Source: Paludibacteraceae bacterium
GTDB taxonomy: Bacteria; Bacteroidota; Bacteroidia; Bacteroidales; Paludibacteraceae
Direction: 5' to 3'
DNA length: 64,000 nucleotides
Assembly (NCBI GenBank): GCA_017443145.1
Contig: JAFSPA010000006.1
Location: 248,001-312,000, forward strand
The notes under the pieces were generated by a model. It was not told the origin of the DNA and did no database searches. It saw only the letters and a program-made list of their open reading frames with translations. Below are positions 54,481 to 61,328 of the stretch, piece by piece. Within the stretch, counting starts at the first letter, position 1; each line of letters begins with the position of its first letter. Both the position numbers and the translations under genes were made by a program.

Positions 54481-54582
54481 TTAAACCTCACCTTTTCCTC
54501 GCCCAAGAGTATAGCAAGGGGATAGCACCCCTATACGCTTGCCTCCTTGCTTGATTACATTAAAAAGGTTTAAATTGTTCAT
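54481..54582 (-). CDS. Candidate small ORF (33 aa) behind the conserved leader
   Basis: The ATG that ends leader copy B opens a 33-codon frame (MNNLNLFNVIKQGGKRIGVL to the end LGRGKGEV). It ends 46 bp before the start of the AlbA gene. The middle of the frame also forms a hairpin (54505-54540). It may be a true small protein, a leader peptide, or only an RNA element; the sequence alone does not decide. Confidence 0.35.
   Translation of the reverse strand: MNNLNLFNVIKQGGKRIGVLSPCYTLGRGKGEV
54505..54540. other. Imperfect hairpin inside the small ORF
   Basis: AAGAGTATAG and GGG pair with CCC and CTATACGCTT: outer AAG/CTT, GTATAG/CTATAC and GGG/CCC around an ATAGCA loop, with a CAAG bulge and one internal mismatch. 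Confidence 0.5.
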
Positions 54583-54606
54583 ATCTTTTTGTATCTTAAA
54601 ATTTCT
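54580..54606 (-). promoter_or_regulatory. Conserved leader element, copy B
   Basis: Minus-strand GAAATTTTAAGATACAAA continuing to AAGATATG. It lies between the RhuM-PLD gene end and the AlbA gene; the ATG starts the 33-codon frame. Bases upstream (ATAAATATA) also match copy C. Confidence 0.75.
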
Positions 54607-54646
54607 ATATTTATCATCGTTTTCGTGAGGTCACGGAAATGATAGT

Positions 54647-55513
54647 TTATATACTTGCCAAATACTTTTTCAAAACTTCTATTTGAGTTGTCTCCATCTT
54701 GGAAAACGCGAATAACTTGCGTCCCAAATCTTTCAACGATGCTCCGATAAAGTATATATCTTTATTGTCAATAATCAAAAACCGGTCATGCACGCTATTG
54801 ACCTCATAGATTGTCAATCCACCGTATTGTGCATCAAATTTCTCTGCCGCCTGACGGAACAACTTGCTTATCGGCCGTGTGTATATCACCGTTCTCACCC
54901 CACTCTTCTTGCTCGTCAGTAGATTCAAAACGCTTTCATCTACATAATTATCTATCAACACTATTGACTTATTTGCCCCACTCATCAATCCCTTTACGAA
55001 ATCAAATGCATCATAAATTTGCCCATCCGCGAAAATTCCTTCTTTCGGAGGAAGCGAAGTATGTATCTCCATTTCGAAGTCCGACTGTCGCTTCTCCATG
55101 TTTGCTAAACGAAGTTCAATACGCTCAAAACGTTGGTTAAAAGCATAGCCACGAAGCAAGTATTCTTTCAAAATACGATTTGCCCACTGGCGGAATTGAA
55201 TACCTCGTTGACTTTTAACACGGTATCCGACAGAAATAATGACGTCAAGATTATAAAACGGCACTGGTTTCTTCACTCCATTAACGTGTAAAAAACGCAC
55301 GTTATTCTCACGAACCAGTTCTCCATCATCAAAAATATTGATAATATGACGACGTATGGTGGATTCTTCTTTAGCAAACAGCATTGCCATTTGATTGGTT
55401 GTCAACCATACTGTTTCGTTCGCCATTTGCACATCCAACCGAAGCGCGTTGTCTTCGCTCTGATATACAACGATGGATTCATTTTGATTATATGTCGCTT
55501 TTTGATTAGCCAT
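54647..55513 (-). CDS. RhuM-type protein fused to a PLD-like nuclease domain
   Basis: 288 residues. The N-terminal half is RhuM-like (LRLDVQMANETVWLTTNQMAMLFA, an HTH-like region, then PFYNLDVIISVGYRVKSQRGIQFRQWANRIL). The C-terminal half (about 165-288) has a phospholipase D-like fold: FVKGLMSGANKSIVLIDNYVD and HDRFLIID with the H-x-R-x4-D form of the HKD motif. This kind of protein is found in defence-type islands; a DNA- or RNA-directed activity is likely but unproven. The leader carries an 18-bp near-palindrome (55531-55548) and a 9-codon frame starting in leader copy C. Confidence 0.78.
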   Translation of the reverse strand: MANQKATYNQNESIVVYQSEDNALRLDVQMANETVWLTTNQMAMLFAKEESTIRRHIINIFDDGELVRENNVRFLHVNGVKKPVPFYNLDVIISVGYRVKSQRGIQFRQWANRILKEYLLRGYAFNQRFERIELRLANMEKRQSDFEMEIHTSLPPKEGIFADGQIYDAFDFVKGLMSGANKSIVLIDNYVDESVLNLLTSKKSGVRTVIYTRPISKLFRQAAEKFDAQYGGLTIYEVNSVHDRFLIIDNKDIYFIGASLKDLGRKLFAFSKMETTQIEVLKKYLASI

Positions 55514-55530
55514 TGTTTGCTTTATTTATT

Positions 55531-55548
55531 TGTACCAAATTCGGTACA
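55531..55548. promoter_or_regulatory. 18-bp near-palindrome, possible operator of the RhuM-PLD gene
   Basis: TGTACC, AAATTC, GGTACA: the two 6-bp arms are perfect inverted copies and the centre is AATT. It lies 18 bp before the start codon of the RhuM-PLD gene, where an autoregulator could bind. Confidence 0.5.
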
Positions 55549-55552
55549 TTTT

Positions 55553-55582
55553 CATATCTTTTTGTATCTTAAAGTTTCTATA
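55553..55582 (-). promoter_or_regulatory. Conserved leader element, copy C
   Basis: Minus-strand ATATAGAAACTTTAAGATAC continuing to AAAAAGATATG. It begins just after the stop of the YhcG-type gene. The ATG opens only nine codons (MKMYRIWYK) before a stop. Confidence 0.75.
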
Positions 55583-55584
55583 TT

Positions 55585-56619
55585 TTATTTTTTATCGTCT
55601 TTGTTAAAATTACTTTTCACTTCATCTATCTCATTTATCAACTGCTCCTCTGTCGGCAAGTAGAACTGATACTCACTTGCAAGAATTGTTGTATTGTCTT
55701 CGGGCAATGTAGTCCGCACCAATGTGTCATTTTTTCTCGAACACAGAAGTATGCCTATACTCGGATTCTCCTCGGGAAGTTTCTCATTACGGTCATAATA
55801 ATTGACATACATCTGCAATTGTCCTAAATCCTGATGAGTCAACTCGCCTGTCTTCAGTTCCACTATCACAAAGCACCGCAATAACCGGTTATAAAACACC
55901 AAGTCCGCAAAAAACTCATCATCTTCCAGCAATATCCTCTTCTGTCTCGCCACGAACGAGAAACCCTTCCCAAACTCAAGCATAAAATCTGCGATGTGGG
56001 TGATGATTGCTTGCTCCAAATCTTTCTCATAGTACGCAGCCTCACGTTTCAAACCCAAGAACTCCAGCACCGTCGGCTGCTTGATAATCTCCATCGGTGA
56101 TTCGGGTATTCGCTCTTTTCGAGCCACAGCAAGCACCGCCTCTTTATCATTGCTCATCAGCAAACGCTCATACAACATTGAATCAATCTGTCGTTGTAGT
56201 TCACGTCCCGTCCATGCATTGTTAATAGCCTCTAATTCATAATACTCGCGTTTATCGTGATCAGGTATTTGGATAAGCATGCGATATTGACTCCAGTTTA
56301 ATTGGGAACGCAGTGTGTTCACAATTGGATATTCGCGGTAAAATTGACGACAAAATTTCAACTGACGCTCTCCAAAGCCGCTACCATATTCGGGTTCAAT
56401 CTCTTTGGCCAGATTGCGGATAAGATATGTACCATAATCAGCACGAGCCTTACCTTGTTGCTCCTCCTCAAGGATTCGTTTACCAAGATTCCAATACATC
56501 TGCACCCGACAAAAATCCACACTCCGCACCGCATTAGCACGAGCAGTGGTGATAATCTGCCGGATGTCAGCAACAAACTGCTGTGGCAAAGGCATTATGC
56601 TATTTTGTTGATTACTCAT
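55585..56619 (-). CDS. YhcG-type PD-(D/E)XK nuclease protein (DUF1016)
   Basis: 344 residues. The N-terminal DUF1016 part (VQMYWNLGKRILEEEQQGKARADYGTYLIRNLAKEIEPEYGSGFGERQLKFCRQFY) is followed by the nuclease domain. The catalytic pattern is DDEFFADLVFYN, then about 10 residues on FVIVELKTGELTHQDLGQLQMYV (D...ExK). Such proteins are often near restriction-modification or other defence genes. The ATG is the end of leader copy D. It lies between the RhuM-PLD gene and the broken RhuM gene. Confidence 0.88.
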   Translation of the reverse strand: MSNQQNSIMPLPQQFVADIRQIITTARANAVRSVDFCRVQMYWNLGKRILEEEQQGKARADYGTYLIRNLAKEIEPEYGSGFGERQLKFCRQFYREYPIVNTLRSQLNWSQYRMLIQIPDHDKREYYELEAINNAWTGRELQRQIDSMLYERLLMSNDKEAVLAVARKERIPESPMEIIKQPTVLEFLGLKREAAYYEKDLEQAIITHIADFMLEFGKGFSFVARQKRILLEDDEFFADLVFYNRLLRCFVIVELKTGELTHQDLGQLQMYVNYYDRNEKLPEENPSIGILLCSRKNDTLVRTTLPEDNTTILASEYQFYLPTEEQLINEIDEVKSNFNKDDKK

Positions 56620-56640
56620 ATCTTTTGTATCTTAAATTAT
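56617..56640 (-). promoter_or_regulatory. Conserved leader element, copy D (before the YhcG-type ATG)
   Basis: Minus-strand AATTTAAGATACAAAAGATA then TG. One A shorter than the other copies. The ATG is the start codon of the YhcG-type gene. Confidence 0.7.
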
Positions 56641-56645
56641 CGATG

Positions 56646-57040
56646 TTATTTATCGTCTTTCTCCAATAAATGTTTTACTTCTTTATCGAAGTCTGATTCG
56701 ATTAGTTGTGTCTTATTGAATATCACTGGCGGAAGCGAGTCGCTTGCTTGGAATTAACGCGATAACCAACAGCAATAATAGCGTCCAGATTATAAAACTG
56801 CGTAAGGTAATTCTTGCCATCTGAGGCAGTTGCCGAAATTTTCTCGGTAACTGAATTAGCATCTAGTTCGTCGCTCGCAAATATATTCTTGAGATGCACC
56901 CCAATATTATCACTTGAACATCCGAACAGTTCCCCCATAGCTTTCTGCGTCATCCAGAGAGTCTCATCTTTGATAACGACCTGCACCTTCTCCGAATACT
57001 CCGATGTGTTATACAATATGAACGCTATGTCTTTACTCAT
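56646..57040 (-). pseudogene. RhuM family gene with internal deletion
   Basis: The first 105 codons (MSKDIAFILYNTSEYSEKVQ to RVNSKQATRFRQ) are a good RhuM N-terminus, then a TGA stops the frame exactly where RhuM proteins continue with W-A-T. In another frame right after, IFNKTQLIESDFDKEVKHLL to DDK and a stop look like a RhuM C-terminal end. Full RhuM proteins are about 330 residues, so roughly 200 residues are missing from the middle. This is best read as an internal deletion. A good promoter (57128-57159) still stands upstream, so a truncated protein of 105 residues may be made. Confidence 0.7.
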
Positions 57041-57127
57041 TCGTTATTTCTTTCCTCTTTACACTTTACACCATACATCAACTCTTACGCGTACATGTGC
57101 GTGCTCGTGCGCCGACAAAAAGCGGCG

Positions 57128-57159
57128 CAAAAGTACTGCTTTTTTGCGACATACACAAA
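57128..57159 (-). promoter_or_regulatory. Promoter of the RhuM remnant and following genes
   Basis: Minus-strand TTTG, 20 bp, TACTTTTG, then C; bases before the -7 box are GCAG. Leader to the ATG at 57040 is about 80 bases. Confidence 0.75.
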
Positions 57160-57239
57160 TACAACAGCAGAATTGCCCAAAAATACTATAATTTTGACAA
57201 TAAAAAATCAAGAATGCAACGTCAAAGTAGCAGAAATAA

Positions 57240-57266
57240 GGGATGAAGGGATGAAAGGGTGAAAGG
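57240..57266. repeat. Imperfect 8-bp array (GGGATGAA-like, 3 units)
   Basis: GGGATGAA, GGGATGAA, then AGGGTGAA-like bases, just past the stop of the DUF3737 gene. Short and partly decayed. Confidence 0.5.
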
Positions 57267-57267
57267 T

Positions 57268-58065
57268 TTAATGGTTAGTATATTCTACGCCATCCAGAAG
57301 AATCACAGACCCCGGCAGCGGATTCTTAATGGAAGTGACTTTGCCGATGATAGTGGCCCGTACGGATGACTTCTCGAAGGCCAGATCGGCATCGGGCGCA
57401 AAGGTACAATCCTCAAGGATAAGGTTCTCGCAGTAGCACAGCGGCTGCGTGCCGGAGATATGGCAACGGACAAGGCGAAGATTCTTGGCGTACCAGCCAA
57501 GGTATTCGCCTTTCAATTCTGAGTCATAGACCGTGACATTCTCGCTCTCCCAGAAGGCATCTTTTGTGTCGAAAACAGCGTTGCGGATCTCGATGTTGCA
57601 GGCGTATTGGAACGCATATTTGCCTTGCAATTGGAGATTGGTGATTTGCATTTGCCGACATTGGAAGAAAGCATATTCCGCATTTTTCATGTGAATATCA
57701 ACGAGTTGTCCATTGCGGCAGAACCAGAATGCATCTTTCGTGTCCTTGAAACGCGTGCGTTCTATCGTAATATCCGTCAATTCGCGCAGCGGTTTGGGCG
57801 CATTGATGCGGCAATCCGACAAACGCAGGCCACGTCCGTACCACAACGGCGCACGGTCCGTAGCGGCAAAAAGACAGTTTGTACACTCCACATTCTCAAA
57901 CTCCCAAATAACATACATGCCATTGAATGTACAAAGGTCCGCCTGAATATTCCGACACTCCTTAAGTCCCGATTCTCCTTCGCCGATCGTCACACGCTCC
58001 AGCCGCAAGCCACTCGACCCATACAGCGGCCGTTCACCATCAAAATATTTATCAGTTATCAGCAT
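57268..58065 (-). CDS. DUF3737 family protein
   Basis: 265 residues, the usual length. The family pattern runs through the whole protein: KYFDGERPLYGSSGLRLERVTIGEGESGLKE at the start; repeated short strands ending in C/F-x-x-C (FENVECTNCLF); KDAFWESENVTVYDSELKGEYLGWYAKNLRLVRCHISGTQPLCY near the end. The repeats suggest a right-handed beta-helix. Found in many gut bacteria; function unknown. It starts 14 bp after the AbiEii-like gene, on the same strand. Confidence 0.88.
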   Translation of the reverse strand: MLITDKYFDGERPLYGSSGLRLERVTIGEGESGLKECRNIQADLCTFNGMYVIWEFENVECTNCLFAATDRAPLWYGRGLRLSDCRINAPKPLRELTDITIERTRFKDTKDAFWFCRNGQLVDIHMKNAEYAFFQCRQMQITNLQLQGKYAFQYACNIEIRNAVFDTKDAFWESENVTVYDSELKGEYLGWYAKNLRLVRCHISGTQPLCYCENLILEDCTFAPDADLAFEKSSVRATIIGKVTSIKNPLPGSVILLDGVEYTNH

Positions 58066-58079
58066 TCCGTATCCAGTAA

Positions 58080-58847
58080 TCAGTTCATAAACGTCAGTAT
58101 CGTCTCGCTCTTACGGCTATCGAACAGCAAGTGCTCAAAATCGCGCTGTTTCGTCTTCAAATCGGTCGAACTCACCATCTCATGCAGAGCCGCATCCAGC
58201 TGTTCCTTGTTTGCAATCCCCTTCTGCCGTTGCAAGAATCCGTAATCCGGTTCTGTCCTCTGCATCAGGAACATCGTATCGTAAAAATCACGTCCCTTCT
58301 GTCGAGTCAACAACGCACAAAGTTTCATCGACAGCAGTACGCTCAATGGTGGCACTGGTACGGGAAACGAGAAACCGTTTCGCCGCACAACAGCCATCTC
58401 GCGAGGATAATCTATTCCTTGATCCTGCGCCTCTATCTTCATCAAAAAACGCTCTTCTCGATGACCAGTCAATTGCAAGTCAAACAGCAGTTCCGGGAAA
58501 TACACATTGCTTCGATAAGCTACAAGCCGCGTATTTTCTTTATTGCGCAACTCTGCATTCAAACCATGCTGCTGAAGGTATCTCACTAACTCGTCCGACA
58601 TCTGCATGAACTCCTCCCCGGACAGCCCCTTGCAATCAAAATCCAAGTCCTCAGAGAACCGGTCTATGCCATGTATCAACCGCAAGTTCGTACCTCCGAT
58701 GAATACTAACTCCGATGCATATGGCAAGCGAGCTATCCATTCCAACGCCAACAACTCCACATACTCTTTCAGCAAATGCTTCTGCATTCCCGCATTCTGC
58801 GCAATGTATGGAGGATAAAATCCCCGTATGTACTCCATGTCTATCAT
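58080..58847 (-). CDS. abiEii: AbiEii-type nucleotidyltransferase toxin
   Basis: 255 residues. The nucleotidyltransferase signature is FIGGTNLRLIHGIDRFSEDLDFD (GG-T/S followed by DxD). A later SVLLSMKLCALLTRQKGRDFYDTMFLM block is typical of AbiEii/AbiGii proteins. AbiEii toxins can transfer nucleotides onto tRNA 3' ends and give abortive infection against phage (known for the family). Its start overlaps the stop of the antitoxin-like gene by 4 bp, the usual order antitoxin then toxin. Confidence 0.88.
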   Translation of the reverse strand: MIDMEYIRGFYPPYIAQNAGMQKHLLKEYVELLALEWIARLPYASELVFIGGTNLRLIHGIDRFSEDLDFDCKGLSGEEFMQMSDELVRYLQQHGLNAELRNKENTRLVAYRSNVYFPELLFDLQLTGHREERFLMKIEAQDQGIDYPREMAVVRRNGFSFPVPVPPLSVLLSMKLCALLTRQKGRDFYDTMFLMQRTEPDYGFLQRQKGIANKEQLDAALHEMVSSTDLKTKQRDFEHLLFDSRKSETILTFMN

Positions 58848-59461
58848 AACTCGTATGCTTGTATAAGCGTCTTCACTCGCTTGGTTATAGCCGGACTTCC
58901 TATCCGCTCCACATATTCTATCAACTGCTCCTTGTCAAGCTCTTCCCGCATCCAGTCCTCATCCAATCGCAACTCGCGCATATCTTCTACCGACGCATAT
59001 TGTGGATACAGGTACAGCAAGTCAATGATCGCCTTCTCCGGTTTAGCCATCATATATTGCTTCCCATCGCGCATTGTCTTGGGTACGAACCCCCAAAACA
59101 AACGCGGACGTATCGTCTGATAACTGAACTGTCCAAACGCATTCTTGTAGTGACATGTCTTTTGCGTCGTCACGCTCGTTATCTCTACCACAGCCTCCGG
59201 GATTATACCATAGAACGATAATGCCGTATGTAGACTGATGTACGACGGAGCGCATATCTTACCTGCAAAATACCGAGCATAATCCGGTTGCTGGACGTAA
59301 TCAGCAAACGCATACCAACCCTGTCGGAGCGACACGATATACCCTGCTTGTTGCCACTGGTATAGGTTCGACCTATTAAAAGTCGGTTTGATTGCACGCA
59401 CTTGATTAACTGAAAAACAGCCTAACGAGTGCCACTGATTATAGAATTGCGTGTACGTCAT
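58844..59461 (-). CDS. abiEi: AbiEi-like antitoxin / transcriptional repressor
   Basis: 205 residues. The N-terminal winged-helix region (FSVNQVRAIKPTFNRSNLYQWQQAGYIVSLRQGWY) and C-terminal antitoxin part (CAPSYISLHTALSFYGIIPE, KPEKAIIDLLYLYPQ) match AbiEi-type antitoxins. These usually repress their own operon by binding inverted repeats in front of it. Promoter at 59488-59519. Stop and toxin start overlap by 4 bp. Confidence 0.87.
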   Translation of the reverse strand: MTYTQFYNQWHSLGCFSVNQVRAIKPTFNRSNLYQWQQAGYIVSLRQGWYAFADYVQQPDYARYFAGKICAPSYISLHTALSFYGIIPEAVVEITSVTTQKTCHYKNAFGQFSYQTIRPRLFWGFVPKTMRDGKQYMMAKPEKAIIDLLYLYPQYASVEDMRELRLDEDWMREELDKEQLIEYVERIGSPAITKRVKTLIQAYEL

Positions 59462-59487
59462 TTCTGCTTTTTATTCCAAAAACGCCG

Positions 59488-59519
59488 CAAAATTACAACT
59501 TTTCTAGAATATATGCAAA
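59488..59519 (-). promoter_or_regulatory. Promoter of the abiE pair
   Basis: Minus-strand TTTG, 20 bp, TAATTTTG, then C; bases before the -7 box are GTTG. The TTCTAGAA palindrome in its spacer (59502-59509) could be part of an operator. Confidence 0.72.
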
Positions 59520-59541
59520 TAAAATTGCAAAATTTGCGATT

Positions 59542-61071
59542 TTATTTATAAAGATATCTCTTTATCGTCTGTTTCTCTGTGCGAGCAAGCGGCGTGTCTA
59601 TGATCTCGACGTCGTAGAGTTGGCTGAAGAGGGGGAGTTGCGGATTGACCGTTCTCAAAATAGAACGGCGTAAATCCGAATTTGTGATTTGTGATTTGTG
59701 ATTTGTGATTTGAGGAACTACGATTGCCACCAATCGTCCATCGCGGGCAAGGACGAGGGATTCGGAGACTTCGGGCATGGCATTAATGAGGGATTCGATG
59801 TTGTCCGGTCGAATATTTTCGCCGTTAGGGAGAACAATAATGTCTTGCTCGAGGCGGCCTTCGACATAGAGGTAGCCGTCTTCGTCCAGATGGCCTTTGT
59901 CGCCGGTATGGAGCCAGCCTTCTTTGTCGATTTTGGCCGCTGTTGCTTCGGGGTCTTTGTAATACCCGAGCATCACATTCTCGCCTTTGACAAGGATTTC
60001 GCCGTTGGGAGCGATGCGACATTGGAGAGTAGAGATAACACGTCCTGACGCCCCCAATCTATGTTGAGAGAATGGAGAGAGGCTGATTAATGCTGCTGTT
60101 TCAGTAACGCCATAACCAGGAGCAATAGGAACTCGCATGGCAGCTAATGATTTTTCTGTCTCTATAGGGAAGTCTGCCCCACCTATAACCATATATTCCA
60201 ATGATTTGACTAATACTTGTATTAACGGGCGCAATCTTTCATTTCCCAATTTAGCCACAAGCATAGGAACAAGAAATACAGCATACGGCTGAATCATTGC
60301 GATTGCAGCAAACATTTGAACCGGATTCGCCAGTCCTCGCAAGGAGTAGATACATGCGCCATACGAAAGAGGTGTTAACACTTGTCCACCCAAGACATAG
60401 GCATGAGACAAGGGGAGGAAAGAAACTGCTTTTTTATTATCATGTAAAACACACGCATCCGCTACTCCCTTGGATGATGCACTAACATTTCTAAATGAAA
60501 GCATAACTCCTTTGGGCTTGCCAGTCGAGCCAGAAGTGAAGCAAATAGTCTGTAATTCATCTTGTGAGCCTTGCAAAATAGAGATACGCTCTCTATCTAT
60601 AGCATATCCTTCGTATAGAATCTCACTCGACGAAGAGGACAACAACGCCCAATCATCCATAGCGATGACATGTCGAAGTTGTTGCATCTGCATTTCTTGC
60701 CACAACTCACGATCAATAATTATCGCCTTAGCGTCAGAGAAATACAACAATTGTGCTTTCTGCTCAGCAGTAAGCGAGTGCATCAACAACACCGAAATAC
60801 CTTGCATCTTGGCGATGGCGAGGTAGGCGATTACCCAATGAGAGGAGTTGGAACCGCAGATGGCAATATGGTCGCCTTTTTGCAAACCAAGCGAGATCAA
60901 CAATTCAGCTACACTGCATATCTCGGCGTACATCTCGCCGTAAGTGTAATGGTTGCCACGCGAAGTATCTTGGGCCTTGCCATCTTCCGTCAAATAGAAG
61001 TCGGTGAGGGCAGGTTGATCCCAGTTGTTGCGGATGGTCTCCGCAAGGATATTTAAATAGTTTTCAGTCAT
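59542..61071 (-). CDS. Acyl-AMP ligase (AMP-binding enzyme)
   Basis: Adenylates a carboxylic acid, probably a fatty acid, and passes it to a carrier. 509 residues. A3 motif TICFTSGSTGKPKGVML (residues 175-191), A5 GYGVTE (319-324), A7 TGD (389-391), A8 GRLEQDIIVL, A10 TPLARTEKQTIKR (493-505) with the catalytic Lys. The adjacent acyl carrier protein gene, 13 bp upstream, points to loading of a carrier rather than CoA. Residues 453-464 (PQITNHKSQITN) are encoded by a 7-bp tandem array; loss or gain of one unit would change the frame and remove A10. It is the last gene of the five-gene operon. Confidence 0.9.
   Translation of the reverse strand: MTENYLNILAETIRNNWDQPALTDFYLTEDGKAQDTSRGNHYTYGEMYAEICSVAELLISLGLQKGDHIAICGSNSSHWVIAYLAIAKMQGISVLLMHSLTAEQKAQLLYFSDAKAIIIDRELWQEMQMQQLRHVIAMDDWALLSSSSSEILYEGYAIDRERISILQGSQDELQTICFTSGSTGKPKGVMLSFRNVSASSKGVADACVLHDNKKAVSFLPLSHAYVLGGQVLTPLSYGACIYSLRGLANPVQMFAAIAMIQPYAVFLVPMLVAKLGNERLRPLIQVLVKSLEYMVIGGADFPIETEKSLAAMRVPIAPGYGVTETAALISLSPFSQHRLGASGRVISTLQCRIAPNGEILVKGENVMLGYYKDPEATAAKIDKEGWLHTGDKGHLDEDGYLYVEGRLEQDIIVLPNGENIRPDNIESLINAMPEVSESLVLARDGRLVAIVVPQITNHKSQITNSDLRRSILRTVNPQLPLFSQLYDVEIIDTPLARTEKQTIKRYLYK
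59681..59713. repeat. 7-bp tandem array (TTTGTGA, 4 units and part) inside the acyl-AMP ligase gene
   Basis: Four perfect units TTTGTGA at 59681-59708 followed by TTTGA. On the coding strand the unit reads AATCACA in one phase. It is one base different from the unit of the array at 62691-62725 (AATCATA). Confidence 0.95.
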
Positions 61072-61084
61072 CAGTGTCCAGTTA

Positions 61085-61324
61085 TCAGATATGCTGTTCT
61101 ATATAATCGTACAAGTCACACATCGTAATGATAGCCTTGATTTCGGACATGATAATGGGGCAGCCGAAAGTCTTTCGTGCGAAAGAGGCAATAGCTACTG
61201 CATCCACACTAGTGACTCCCAAATCACGTTTGAGTTCGGTATCGGGAGTAACCTGCGACATGTCGAAGCCAAGTGTGTCGCTAAAAAAGGCATTGGTCAG
61301 TTGTATGATTTGCTGTTTTTCCAT
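61085..61324 (-). CDS. Acyl carrier protein
   Basis: 79 residues, typical ACP length. The phosphopantetheine site is Ser39 in DLGVTSVDAVAI (usual DSL is here TSV, Ser kept). An acidic helix II is weaker than in fatty-acid synthase ACPs, and the end carries DLYDYIEQHI. A stand-alone ACP next to an acyl-AMP ligase, a condensation-like protein and a decarboxylase is probably a dedicated carrier. It lies 4 bp after the decarboxylase gene. Confidence 0.92.
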   Translation of the reverse strand: MEKQQIIQLTNAFFSDTLGFDMSQVTPDTELKRDLGVTSVDAVAIASFARKTFGCPIIMSEIKAIITMCDLYDYIEQHI

Positions 61325-61328
61325 ATTT

